NCBI GenBank assembly: GCA_045586385.1
Contig: JAZNAE010000005.1
Span: 1-64,000 of the forward strand
From: Suilimivivens sp045586385
Lineage (GTDB): Bacteria; Bacillota; Clostridia; Lachnospirales; Lachnospiraceae
Reading direction: 5' to 3'
DNA: 64,000 nt
The translations under genes were made by a program, and so were the position numbers. Below are positions 1 through 8,699 of the stretch, one piece after another; position 1 is the stretch's first letter; each line of letters starts with the position of its first letter. Under the pieces are notes generated by a model. The model did not search any database and was not told the DNA's origin. It saw only the letters and a program-made list of their open reading frames with translations.

Positions 1-373
1 GTTAATGAGCATTTGTTACTTTGCTGCCATCTTTGCAGGTACGTATCATCCGGTTATTAATGTGGCATTTGCGGCAATCGGTGTAGGCTGGGCAGCCATT
101 AATGTAAACTCGTATCCCATGATTGTGGAGATGAGTAAAGGGTGTGATATCGGTAAATTTACAGGTACTTATTATACATTTTCCATGACAGCCCAGATTA
201 TGACACCGATATTGTCCGGATTCTTATTAGAAAATGTCTCCTATAGAACATTATTCCCTTATGCGGTTGTTTTTTCAGTGCTTGCTTTTGTGACTATGAC
301 GCAGGTTCACCATGGTGATGCAAGACCGGATAAAAAGGCAAGTGCCCTTGAAAATTTTGATGTAGAAGACTAA
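1..373 (+). CDS. MFS transporter, C-terminal part (5' end outside window)
   Basis: The frame is open to the left edge, so this is the last ~124 residues of a longer membrane protein; the ATG at base 5 is probably internal. The visible part has three to four hydrophobic helices and the stretch YPMIVEMSKG followed by GKFTGTYYTFSM, typical of the last helices of major facilitator carriers of the SLC45/GPH-like (sugar-type) group. It ends in a charged cytoplasmic tail (DARPDKK...NFDVED). The substrate cannot be told from this fragment. The next gene starts 29 bp downstream, so the two may be co-transcribed. Confidence 0.75.
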   Translation, partial: LMSICYFAAIFAGTYHPVINVAFAAIGVGWAAINVNSYPMIVEMSKGCDIGKFTGTYYTFSMTAQIMTPILSGFLLENVSYRTLFPYAVVFSVLAFVTMTQVHHGDARPDKKASALENFDVED

Positions 374-402
374 AGCATAAAAAGAAAAAAAGAGGTAGTA
401 AA

Positions 403-1230
403 ATGACAGCATTGTATGTGATATTGATTGTGATTGCGGTAATGGTAGTTCTTTATTTCCTGTCAATTAAGCCAAGAGGCAGCAAGAAAAAAGAACACAG
501 TAAATTTACAGGTGTATATTATGCACACAGAGGACTTCATGACAACAGTGGTGATGCACCGGAAAATTCCATGGAGGCATTTAAGAGGGCAGTGAAGAAA
601 GGCTATGGAATTGAACTGGATGTACAGCTTTCCAAGGATGGCGTACCGGTTGTTTTTCATGACTACACACTGGAGAGAATGTGTGGCAAAGAAGGAAAGG
701 TATATGAATATACCTATGAAGAACTGAAACAATTTTCTCTAGGTGTAAGTGATGAAAAAATTCCCCGTCTGGAAGATGTACTGAAACTGATAAACGGAAG
801 GGTTCCTTTAATAGTAGAACTTAAAGTGGAGTGGATGGATCTTACGGTATGTCCTGCCGCTGATAAACTTCTGAAAAATTATCAGGGTGTATATTGTATT
901 GAATCTTTTAATCCGATGGTTCTTTCATGGTATCGCAGATACCGTAATGATGTCTTCAGGGGACAGCTTGCGGATGCGTTTATTAAAACGGGAGAGAAGA
1001 AGGGATTTTTATATTTGGCATTACAAAATTTGTGGTTTAACTGGATGACAAAGCCTGATTTTATAGCATATAATCATAAAAATGCAAATGTACTTTCCAG
1101 AAAACTCTGCAGAAAGTTATATCATAATCTGGCAGTGGCATGGACGATTCAAAGTCAGAAGGAACTGGATGAGGCAAAAGAGAAGTTTGATTTGTTTATA
1201 TTTGACTCGTTTATTCCTAAAAAAGTCTAA
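403..1230 (+). CDS. Glycerophosphodiester phosphodiesterase, membrane-anchored
   Basis: 275 residues. One N-terminal transmembrane helix (about residues 3-23) is followed by a GDPD TIM-barrel domain. Family motifs are visible: HRG at residues 42-44, ENSMEAF, the metal-binding ELD at 71-73 and catalytic-type HD at 86-87. Members hydrolyse glycerophosphodiesters to glycerol-3-phosphate and an alcohol. The membrane anchor suggests action at the membrane surface, on lipid head groups or teichoic-acid-like glycerophosphate chains (inference). The start follows GAGGTAGTAAA. The true substrate is unknown. Confidence 0.88.
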   Translation: MTALYVILIVIAVMVVLYFLSIKPRGSKKKEHSKFTGVYYAHRGLHDNSGDAPENSMEAFKRAVKKGYGIELDVQLSKDGVPVVFHDYTLERMCGKEGKVYEYTYEELKQFSLGVSDEKIPRLEDVLKLINGRVPLIVELKVEWMDLTVCPAADKLLKNYQGVYCIESFNPMVLSWYRRYRNDVFRGQLADAFIKTGEKKGFLYLALQNLWFNWMTKPDFIAYNHKNANVLSRKLCRKLYHNLAVAWTIQSQKELDEAKEKFDLFIFDSFIPKKV

Positions 1231-1280
1231 AAATAACAGATAATTTACATAAAAAAGATGCATATTTTGAAGAACTATGT

Positions 1281-1395
1281 TATAATAAATCAAATGCAGA
1301 AGAGTTGTAGATGCAGATATATACCATGGGCGAATGTTCATGGTATATTATTTCAGAGCGTTTTCTGCAAATAAGAGATAAGAGGGAGATAAAAC
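1281..1395 (+). promoter_or_regulatory. ppdK promoter -10 and structured 5' leader
   Basis: A consensus -10 (TATAAT, 1281-1286) has no convincing -35. The leader holds a perfect 10-bp hairpin, ATATACCATG (1319-1328) with CATGGTATAT (1339-1348). It is enclosed by a possible longer-range stem TGCAGAA (1295-1301) with TTCTGCA (1363-1369). No T-run follows, so it is not an ordinary terminator. The ribosome binding site AGAGGGAGAT lies just before the ATG. A post-transcriptional role is inference. Confidence 0.5.
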
Positions 1396-4017
1396 ATGGC
1401 AAAATGGGTTTATTCTTTTGAAGAAGGCAGTGCCGATATGCGTAATCTTCTTGGTGGAAAAGGTGCAAACCTTGCAGAAATGACCAATTTAGGTTTACCC
1501 ATTCCACAGGGATTCACAGTGACTACAGAAGCTTGTACAGATTATTATGCTCAGGGGAAACAGATTTCCGATGAAATTAAAGAACAGATTTTTGCAGCTC
1601 TTGCTGATTTGGAAAAGAAGCAGGGTAAGAAGTTTGGAGATACAGAAAGTCCGCTTCTTGTTTCTGTCCGTTCCGGTGCGAGAGCATCTATGCCCGGTAT
1701 GATGGATACTATTTTGAATCTTGGTCTTACAGATGTTGCAGTAGAAGGTTTTGCTGCTAAAACCGGTAATCCGAGATTTGCATACGATTCCTATCGTCGT
1801 TTTATTCAGATGTTCTCCGATGTTGTTATGGAGATTCCGAAATCTTTCTTTGAAAGAATATTAGACGAAATCAAGGAATCCAAGGGGGTTAAGTTCGATA
1901 CGGATTTAACAGCCGAAGATTTAAAAGAAGTAATTAATCGTTTTAAGGCAATTTATAAGGATAAGATGGGAGAAGAGTTCCCCCAGGATCCCAAGGTACA
2001 GCTTATGGAAGCTGTAAAAGCAGTATTCCGTTCTTGGGATAATGAAAGAGCTATCGTTTACAGACGTATGAATGATATCCCCGGTGATTGGGGAACTGCT
2101 GTTAACGTGCAGGCTATGGTATTTGGTAATATGGGAAATACTTCCGGTACCGGTGTTGCCTTTACCCGTAATCCTTCCACAGGTGAAAAGGGTATTTACG
2201 GGGAATACTTGATTAATGCACAGGGTGAAGACGTTGTGGCAGGTATCAGAACACCTCAGCCGATTACCAGGTTGGAAGAGGATCTTCCCGAATGTTATGC
2301 AAAGTTCCTTGAAATTGCAAACAGATTGGAAAACCATTACCGCGACATGCAGGATATGGAATTTACCATTGAAGAAGGAAAATTATTCTTCTTACAGACC
2401 AGAAACGGAAAGAGAACAGCACCTGCGGCATTGCAGATTGCTTGTGATTTAGTAGATGAAGGCAAGATTACCCCGGAGGAAGCAGTTCTTCGTATTGAAG
2501 CAAAATCCTTAGATCAGTTATTACATCCTACTTTTGATGCAGCGGCATTGAAAGCAGGCAAGGTAATCGGGCAGGCCCTTCCTGCATCTCCCGGTGCAGC
2601 AGCAGGCAAAGTATATTTCACCGCACAGGAAGCAAAAGAAGCTCATGAAAAAGGTGAGCGAGTAATTCTTGTCCGTTTGGAAACATCTCCGGAAGATATT
2701 GAAGGTATGCACGCAGCAGAAGGTATTCTTACCGTACGTGGTGGTATGACTTCTCATGCAGCAGTAGTTGCCCGTGGTATGGGAACCTGTTGTGTATCCG
2801 GATGTGGAGAAATCAACATCAGTGAAGAAGATAAAGTATTTGAACTTGGCGGATGTAAATATCAGGAAGGCGATTATATTTCCTTAGACGGTTCTACCGG
2901 TAAGATTTATGACGGTGATATTAAGACAGTAGAAGCATCTATCAGCGGTAATTTTGAAAGAATTATGGAATGGGCAGATTCCTTCCGTACATTGAAAGTC
3001 CGTACCAATGCGGACAATCCTGCTGATGCAGCCAATGCAATTAAATATGGTGCAGAAGGTATTGGACTTTGCCGTACAGAGCATATGTTCTTTGAACCTG
3101 ACAGAATTCCTAAGATTCGCCAGATGATTCTTGCAAGAACACTGGAAGATAGAGAGAATGCATTAAATGAATTGATTCCTTATCAGAAGGGTGACTTCAA
3201 AGGAATTTATGAAGTAATGGAGGGAAGACCGGTTACCATCCGTTTCTTAGATCCCCCGTTACATGAGTTTGTTCCTACAGAACAGGCCGATATTGATGCC
3301 CTTGCTGCGAAAATGAAAATGACTTCTGATGAAGTAAAAGCCATTTGTGATTCCCTTCATGAATTCAATCCTATGATGGGTCACAGGGGATGCCGTTTGG
3401 CAGTAACTTATCCGGAAATTGCCAAGATGCAGACAAGAGCCGTTATGGAAGCAGCTATCGAAGTGAAAGAAGAAAAGGGATTCGATATCGTTCCTGAAAT
3501 CATGATTCCTTTAGTAGGTGAGAAGAAAGAACTTAAGTTTGTGAAAGATGTAGTAGTGGCTACTGCAGAACAGGTTAAGAAAGAAAAGAATTCCGATATT
3601 AAGTACAGCGTGGGAACCATGATTGAGATTCCCAGAGCAGCACTTCTTGCAAATGAAATTGCAGAGGAGGCAGAATTCTTCTCCTTTGGTACAAACGACT
3701 TAACCCAGATGACCTTTGGTTTCTCCAGAGATGATGCAGGTAAGTTCTTAGATGAATATTATAAGAAAAAAATATATGAATCTGATCCCTTTGCAAGATT
3801 AGACCAAAGCGGTGTAGGTCAGCTGGTGCAAATGGCTGCAGAAAAGGGTAGAGCGACAAGACCCGATATCAAACTTGGTATCTGTGGTGAACACGGCGGA
3901 GATCCTTCTTCTGTAGAATTCTGCCATAAAGTAGGATTGTCTTATGTATCCTGCTCACCGTTTAGAGTGCCGATTGCAAGACTGGCAGCAGCACAGGCTG
4001 CTATTACAGACAAATAA
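1396..4017 (+). CDS. ppdK: Pyruvate, phosphate dikinase
   Basis: 873 residues, essentially the length of the Clostridium symbiosum enzyme (874). It interconverts pyruvate + ATP + Pi with PEP + AMP + PPi, in the cytoplasm. An N-terminal ATP-grasp nucleotide-binding region (begins KWVYSFEEG; GGKGANLAEM) is followed by the phosphohistidine domain with GGMTSHAAVVARGMG (His at residue 454). The C-terminal PEP/pyruvate barrel has GICGEHGGDP with the proton-donor-type Cys at 830. In anaerobic Clostridia it serves PPi-linked glycolysis or gluconeogenesis. It is monocistronic: it has its own leader upstream and a strong terminator downstream. Confidence 0.97.
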   Translation: MAKWVYSFEEGSADMRNLLGGKGANLAEMTNLGLPIPQGFTVTTEACTDYYAQGKQISDEIKEQIFAALADLEKKQGKKFGDTESPLLVSVRSGARASMPGMMDTILNLGLTDVAVEGFAAKTGNPRFAYDSYRRFIQMFSDVVMEIPKSFFERILDEIKESKGVKFDTDLTAEDLKEVINRFKAIYKDKMGEEFPQDPKVQLMEAVKAVFRSWDNERAIVYRRMNDIPGDWGTAVNVQAMVFGNMGNTSGTGVAFTRNPSTGEKGIYGEYLINAQGEDVVAGIRTPQPITRLEEDLPECYAKFLEIANRLENHYRDMQDMEFTIEEGKLFFLQTRNGKRTAPAALQIACDLVDEGKITPEEAVLRIEAKSLDQLLHPTFDAAALKAGKVIGQALPASPGAAAGKVYFTAQEAKEAHEKGERVILVRLETSPEDIEGMHAAEGILTVRGGMTSHAAVVARGMGTCCVSGCGEINISEEDKVFELGGCKYQEGDYISLDGSTGKIYDGDIKTVEASISGNFERIMEWADSFRTLKVRTNADNPADAANAIKYGAEGIGLCRTEHMFFEPDRIPKIRQMILARTLEDRENALNELIPYQKGDFKGIYEVMEGRPVTIRFLDPPLHEFVPTEQADIDALAAKMKMTSDEVKAICDSLHEFNPMMGHRGCRLAVTYPEIAKMQTRAVMEAAIEVKEEKGFDIVPEIMIPLVGEKKELKFVKDVVVATAEQVKKEKNSDIKYSVGTMIEIPRAALLANEIAEEAEFFSFGTNDLTQMTFGFSRDDAGKFLDEYYKKKIYESDPFARLDQSGVGQLVQMAAEKGRATRPDIKLGICGEHGGDPSSVEFCHKVGLSYVSCSPFRVPIARLAAAQAAITDK

Positions 4018-4044
4018 TCAGTCAGTTATTTTCTAATGATCTTT

Positions 4045-4078
4045 ATCTCCCTCGCCATCTGGCGGGGGAGATGTTTTT
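4045..4078 (+). terminator. Rho-independent terminator of ppdK
   Basis: A 12-bp stem (ATCTCCCTCGCC with GGCGGGGGAGAT, one wobble pair) with an ATCT loop, followed by TTTTT. It lies 28 bp after the ppdK stop. Confidence 0.9.
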
Positions 4079-4103
4079 ACAAATCTGGTATCACCAATCC
4101 AAG

Positions 4104-4456
4104 TTTCTACCCATAGACTTTATTTTTAGCATTGTGGTAAGAGAAAATTAAAACCATCATGGTAAGTTTTCTGCCCATAAAAAGTAAAAGAGGTTTTATG
4201 GTAAGAATAAAATTCAACTAAAAAAATCAAGTATCTACCCATAGAGAATAAATAAAGTGTTGTGGTAAGAAAAAAATCTATTACTTATCTTACCATAGAA
4301 ATATAATTGAGGTTTATGGTAAGAAACGTTCTTTTAGAACATGAAAAAATGTATAACCATAGACGCCATTATGGTACTTATGGTTAGAAACTATCAGAAC
4401 ATTATAATAAAAGTCTCTAACCATTAGAGGACTTTCATGATTTATGGGTAGAAAAC
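4104..4456 (+). repeat. Array of six ~63-bp units, each an inverted-repeat pair
   Basis: This fills most of the 459-bp gene-free stretch between ppdK and the next gene. Each unit has a left arm resembling TTCTACCCATAGA and, 28 bp further on, a right arm resembling TTATGGTAAGAA. Left arms begin near 4105, 4167, 4231, 4286, 4350 and 4414; right arms near 4133, 4195, 4260, 4313, 4378 and 4442. The period is therefore 55-65 bp. Some pairs are perfect: TCTTACCATA (4288-4297) with TATGGTAAGA (4315-4324), and AACCATA with TATGGTT in unit 5. Arms 1 and 3 (TCTACCCATA) match the right arm of unit 6 (TATGGGTAGA) exactly. A further small hairpin, GTTCT/AGAAC, sits at 4328-4340. Sequence between arms is AT-rich and not conserved. 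The last arm lies just before the downstream gene's ribosome binding site. Function is unknown; it could be a set of protein-binding sites or RNA hairpins. Confidence 0.8.
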
Positions 4457-4476
4457 ATAAGAAAAGGAGAAGAATA

Positions 4477-5304
4477 TTGAAGAATATAGTACAACTTGCT
4501 AAGGAAGAAATAACAAGATTAGAGAAAATACTTAAGAAAACAGATGCTTTTTTGAGTAAAGCGCCGGGAGGGTGTTTGAAATGGCAGAACAAAGGTAAAA
4601 AGACTTACTATTATCACCAATATATGATAGCAGAGAAGGATGGAGAAGAAAAAAAGTGGGGAAGAAAATATATTAAAAGAGAAGAACTTGCACTAGCAAA
4701 AAAACTAGCCCAAAAACATTATTATTCTTTGATGAAAGAAATTGCAGAAGAAAAGTTGAAAACATTAAAGTATTTTATAAATAGATATCAGGATAAAGAA
4801 ATAGAAACTATTTATGAGGAACTTAGTATAGAACGAAAAAGTTTGATTTTACCATTGTTAACGAGTGTACAAGAACTAGTGAAGCAGTGGGAAGAAGAGC
4901 AGTATGAACAAGCAACAATGCATTCTGAAAATTTAAAGTTTGAAACGGAACAGGGAGATGTGGTTCGTTCAAAATCAGAAGTAATTATTGCAAATATTTT
5001 GTATCAAAATCGTGAAGATATTTTATATAAATATGAGCGTCCACTGAATTTAAAAGTAAATGGGATGGAAAAAACTATTTATCCGGATTTTACGATGATA
5101 AACAAACATACAGGAAAAATAACATATTGGGAGCACGCAGGCCGTATGGACGATTCCTGTTATGCAGAGGATTTTGTGAGAAAGATGAATATATATGTGT
5201 CAAATGGTTTGTTGCCGGGAAGAGACGTAATATTGACTTTTGAAACACAGGAGAATCCATTAGATATTGGTGTGACGAAAAGATTGGTAAAAAGTTTGAT
5301 TTAG
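4477..5304 (+). CDS. Uncharacterised PD-(D/E)XK nuclease-like protein (copy 1)
   Basis: 275 residues from a TTG start. I chose TTG at 4477 because AAAAGGAGA sits 6 nt before it; the in-frame ATG at 4444 lies inside the last repeat arm and has no good ribosome binding site. A helical, lysine-rich N-terminal half carries a GRKYI...LAKKLAQKHYY segment. The C-terminal half has a restriction-endonuclease-like signature: RSKSE (Glu 168), YPDF (Asp 204) and YWEH (Glu 219-His 220), the last replacing the usual E-x-K. The whole layout recurs in the minus-strand protein at 55682-56458. Nuclease activity is inferred from motifs only. The gene is very AT-rich and Lys-rich compared with its neighbours and directly follows the inverted-repeat array, which suggests acquisition. 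No helicase, methylase or transposase gene lies beside it. Confidence 0.7.
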   Translation: MKNIVQLAKEEITRLEKILKKTDAFLSKAPGGCLKWQNKGKKTYYYHQYMIAEKDGEEKKWGRKYIKREELALAKKLAQKHYYSLMKEIAEEKLKTLKYFINRYQDKEIETIYEELSIERKSLILPLLTSVQELVKQWEEEQYEQATMHSENLKFETEQGDVVRSKSEVIIANILYQNREDILYKYERPLNLKVNGMEKTIYPDFTMINKHTGKITYWEHAGRMDDSCYAEDFVRKMNIYVSNGLLPGRDVILTFETQENPLDIGVTKRLVKSLI

Positions 5305-5436
5305 AACTGTGATTTTATCAGTGTTTTTGTGTTTAGTGCTGTTGTAATATGGAGAAATATGGTATAATAAAGCATTAATAACTTAAGGGAAAATAAAAAG
5401 AAAAATAATTACTTTGACATAAAAAAGGAGAATGGG

Positions 5437-5949
5437 ATGAAATATTTAATTGTAGTAGATATGCAGAATGATTTTATTGATGGTGCACTGGGAAGCAATG
5501 AAGCCCTAGCCATCGTACCATATGTAAAAGAACTGATTACTTCATTTGAAGGCAAAGTATTGTTTACCAGAGATACACATTTTGACAATTACATGGAAAC
5601 CCAGGAAGGACGAAATCTTCCCGTAAAGCATTGTATAAAGGGTACAGAAGGATGGGAAATCCGTGGGGAACTTGATAAACTTCGAAAGACAGAGGCTATT
5701 GATAAAATTACTTTTGGTGCGAAAGAACTTGCAGAAGTATTAAAGGGAGAAAAAGAAATTGATAGTATAACCTTTGTGGGATTATGTACGGATATTTGTG
5801 TGATTTCCAATGTGATGCTACTTAAAGCATTTTACCCGGAAATTCCCATTATTGTTGATGCAAAGGGATGTGCGGGTGTGACACCTGAAAGTCATAGAAC
5901 TGCACTGGAAGCCATGAAGGCTGTACAAGTGCGCATAGTGAACGAATAG
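5437..5949 (+). CDS. Isochorismatase-family hydrolase, probable nicotinamidase
   Basis: 170 residues of the cysteine-hydrolase fold. Visible catalytic-type residues are Asp 8 in VVDMQNDF, Lys 90 in DKITFGA and Cys 121 in GLCTDICV. Nicotinamidases convert nicotinamide to nicotinate for NAD salvage. The short length and DMQNDF/TDICV motifs fit that group, but other amidases share them. Start follows AAAAAAGGAGAATGGG. A likely promoter lies upstream (TTGTAA 5342-5347, TATAAT 5363-5368, a short 15-bp spacer). Confidence 0.8.
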   Translation: MKYLIVVDMQNDFIDGALGSNEALAIVPYVKELITSFEGKVLFTRDTHFDNYMETQEGRNLPVKHCIKGTEGWEIRGELDKLRKTEAIDKITFGAKELAEVLKGEKEIDSITFVGLCTDICVISNVMLLKAFYPEIPIIVDAKGCAGVTPESHRTALEAMKAVQVRIVNE

Positions 5950-6018
5950 TGAGATGATGAATGTGCCGGAGATTGGAAAGTTTGGAAGAATAAATGAAAA
6001 AGGATATAGGGACAGGCT

Positions 6019-7677
6019 ATGAGCATGAAGGAAATGCCACAGATTACCATTTTCTCTGATGGAAGTAAGCTGTGGAAAAATACATTTGAACAATTTAGTG
6101 TATCGGTTTATATGCCGAAATGTGATTTGCCTACAGATGTGATTAATTATGGGTTTATGACGCCATATTTACTCATTTTTGGGGAGCAGAAGTATACAGG
6201 TGAAGAGGCAAAGCATTTTGCGGATGAAACGCATATTTCTGAAATTGCAAAGCGTTACGGCGGAAGTGTTGTGTTTATTTATCCCGAAAATGAAGGCGGT
6301 TGGGCAAAAGCGCCAAAGGATTTGTTTGCATCCATTATTTCTGAATCAAAAATAGGACAATATTATCGGGACGGTGTGCTTAGGACCCGGGACAGATTTA
6401 CGGGAGAATGGGGAGATTATTATATCAGAGGTGCATTAAACCGCAGTTATTTATTTGGCTTTGGGCAATCTGCTGACTATATTGTAAGGAACTGTTTAAA
6501 GACCATAGAAGGAGACGGACTATATGGTAAAGGTGACATTACGCCTGTGGTATGTATTTTACAGAATATAAGTGTGATACCTGAGCCGGAAAGACGCGAT
6601 ATTCCGGTGATTTCCGTAGGGAACAGTAAGGCAGTAAACGAAGCCCTGACAGAACAATTGGACCATGTTCTCATAAAAGAAAGAGTGGATTACATAGAGG
6701 ATTTTGATGGCTTTATAAAGAAATACAGACGTATGGTTGGCAGAATTAATATAGAGCCGGATTTGGATGATATGGGAATGGCCGTAGTGCCGGGGTACTG
6801 TACAGTAACTACTGCCGCCGATAATCGGGGAGATGATAAGGATACTAAAGAACACAAGATAGGATATGTGGCATATTACAACAAAGCAATTATGGATAAG
6901 GGAGAAAAAATTCCTTTGGTCATGTGTTTTCACGGCGGTGGTGATTCTGCTATGTGTATGGTGGCCTTGTCTGACTGGCATTTGGTAGTAAACAAGAATG
7001 ACTTCCTGTTAGTCAGTGTGGAAAATCATATGAATAGTACCGCAACGGAAACACTAGAGCTGATTGAACATTTGAAGGAAAAATATCCCATAGACAGTGA
7101 AAGGATTTACTCCACCGGATTTTCTATGGGCGGATGTAAAACATGGGATATGTTTCAGGAATACCCGAAGGTATTTGCTGCAGTTGCCCCTATGGATGCG
7201 ACCTTTGATGTGGGGCTGAATGTGTATGGGCAGCCTGTGGAAAATATAAACAAGGGAACCATTTTGCCGGTGTTTTATGTAGGCGGAGAGGACACTCCGC
7301 TTCCGGAACTTCCCTTTCAGGAAGAAAAGTGTTTAAATCGTATGAAGTACGTGCTTGATGTAAACAAAGCAAAAACGAAAAACGATGCAAAGTTTGAGGA
7401 ACAGGATAAATGGAAAAACCCTATCTGGGGAATAGACGGTGATGTGATATATAAAGCGAAGGATGAGGGAAAAGGCAGTGTACTGACTATGCATCTGTAT
7501 CAAAGCGAAAATGGTTGTTGTTATAGTATTTTTGCAAGTGCTACAAACCAGTCCCATGAAATGCGGCATTTGAATTGTGAAAATGCATGGAAGTTTATGA
7601 GCCGGTTTAAAAGAACGCAGGACGGTACAATTTCAGGCGGAAGTTGGGAAGAAATAATAGATACTTTTACAAATTGA
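6019..7677 (+). CDS. Alpha/beta-hydrolase-fold esterase, PHB-depolymerase/prolyl-oligopeptidase-like
   Basis: 552 residues without a signal peptide, so probably cytoplasmic. The N-terminal ~270 residues have no motif I recognise. The C-terminal hydrolase domain has an oxyanion HGGG (305-308), the nucleophile elbow GFSMGG (Ser 369) and a likely catalytic His near the end in NQSHEMRH. The pattern is that of feruloyl-esterase/poly(3-hydroxybutyrate)-depolymerase-like serine hydrolases. The substrate is unknown. It follows the isochorismatase gene by 69 bp. The start could also be the ATG two codons downstream. Confidence 0.7.
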   Translation: MSMKEMPQITIFSDGSKLWKNTFEQFSVSVYMPKCDLPTDVINYGFMTPYLLIFGEQKYTGEEAKHFADETHISEIAKRYGGSVVFIYPENEGGWAKAPKDLFASIISESKIGQYYRDGVLRTRDRFTGEWGDYYIRGALNRSYLFGFGQSADYIVRNCLKTIEGDGLYGKGDITPVVCILQNISVIPEPERRDIPVISVGNSKAVNEALTEQLDHVLIKERVDYIEDFDGFIKKYRRMVGRINIEPDLDDMGMAVVPGYCTVTTAADNRGDDKDTKEHKIGYVAYYNKAIMDKGEKIPLVMCFHGGGDSAMCMVALSDWHLVVNKNDFLLVSVENHMNSTATETLELIEHLKEKYPIDSERIYSTGFSMGGCKTWDMFQEYPKVFAAVAPMDATFDVGLNVYGQPVENINKGTILPVFYVGGEDTPLPELPFQEEKCLNRMKYVLDVNKAKTKNDAKFEEQDKWKNPIWGIDGDVIYKAKDEGKGSVLTMHLYQSENGCCYSIFASATNQSHEMRHLNCENAWKFMSRFKRTQDGTISGGSWEEIIDTFTN

Positions 7678-7715
7678 GAATAACAAAAGAAGTAAGCAAT
7701 TGGGGTGAAGATACT

Positions 7716-8699
7716 ATGAAGCATATTTTAGTAGTCGATGATAACAAAACAAATCTTGCAGTGGCAAAAAATGAGCTATCTAAAAACTATCAGGTGACGC
7801 CGGTAATTTCGGGACATCAGGCACTACAGTTTTTGGAAAAAAGGGAAACAGATTTGATATTATTGGACATTAACATGCCGGAAATGGACGGAAGGGAAAC
7901 GATGAAACGAATTCGTGAAAAAAAAGAATGGGCGAACATTCCGATTATTTTTCTTACTGCGGATTCATCTCCCGAGACAGAAGCACAGTGTTTGTCCGAT
8001 GGTGCCGATGATTTTATTGCGAAGCCTTTTGTGCCGCAGGTTATGCAGAGTAGGGTAAGCCGTATATTGGAGCTTTCAGAACTACGAAATAATCTGGAAG
8101 CGAAGTTAGCAGAAAAGACAAAGCAGGTTGAACAGATCACCTTAAATGCAATTATGGCAATCGCAAATACAATAGAAGCAAAGGACCGTTATACAAGAGG
8201 ACATTCTAATCGTGTTGCACGTTATTGTGTGGAAATTGCGAAACGTATCGGTATGAAAGAGCAAGAAATAAAGGCACTTAATTTTATGGCATTGCTTCAT
8301 GATATCGGGAAAATAGGCGTGCCGGATGAAATTCTGAATAAGCCGATGCCTTTAGATGATGATGATTTTGCAATTGTCAAAATGCATCCCGCCATAGGAA
8401 GTGAGATTTTAATAGATCTTACCTCCATGCCCAATATGCATATCGGTGCGTTGTGTCATCATGAGCGTTATGACGGAAAAGGGTATCCGGCAGGACTTAA
8501 GGGAGATGAAATACCGGTTGAAGCACGTATGATAGCAATAGCAGACGCGTATGACGCCATGTCATCTAACCGTGCATACAGGGAAGCTCTTCCGAGAGAG
8601 CAGGTGCTGGAAGAACTTATGAATGGCCGCGGGACGCAATTTGATCCGGAAATATTAGATGTGTTTTTAGATATGCTGAAAGAGGATTTTTTTGAGTAG
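7716..8699 (+). CDS. Response regulator with HD-GYP output domain (c-di-GMP phosphodiesterase-like)
   Basis: 327 residues from the ATG at 7716, preceded by GGGGTGAAG; earlier in-frame TTG codons lie inside the preceding gene. An N-terminal receiver (acidic pocket Asp 8/Asp 9, phospho-acceptor Asp 51 in LLDINMPEMDG, FLTAD, AKPF) is joined by a helical linker to an HD-GYP domain with LLHDIGKIGVPDEIL and HHERYDGKGYPAGL. Such proteins usually hydrolyse cyclic di-GMP when phosphorylated. The next gene encodes a hybrid kinase and starts at or over this stop codon, so that kinase is the likely partner (inference). Confidence 0.92.
   Translation: MKHILVVDDNKTNLAVAKNELSKNYQVTPVISGHQALQFLEKRETDLILLDINMPEMDGRETMKRIREKKEWANIPIIFLTADSSPETEAQCLSDGADDFIAKPFVPQVMQSRVSRILELSELRNNLEAKLAEKTKQVEQITLNAIMAIANTIEAKDRYTRGHSNRVARYCVEIAKRIGMKEQEIKALNFMALLHDIGKIGVPDEILNKPMPLDDDDFAIVKMHPAIGSEILIDLTSMPNMHIGALCHHERYDGKGYPAGLKGDEIPVEARMIAIADAYDAMSSNRAYREALPREQVLEELMNGRGTQFDPEILDVFLDMLKEDFFE

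Noticed and set aside
4104..4456. CRISPR array
   Set aside because: The repeated elements are short, degenerate and arranged as inverted pairs. There are no identical 25-40 bp repeats with unique spacers and no cas genes.
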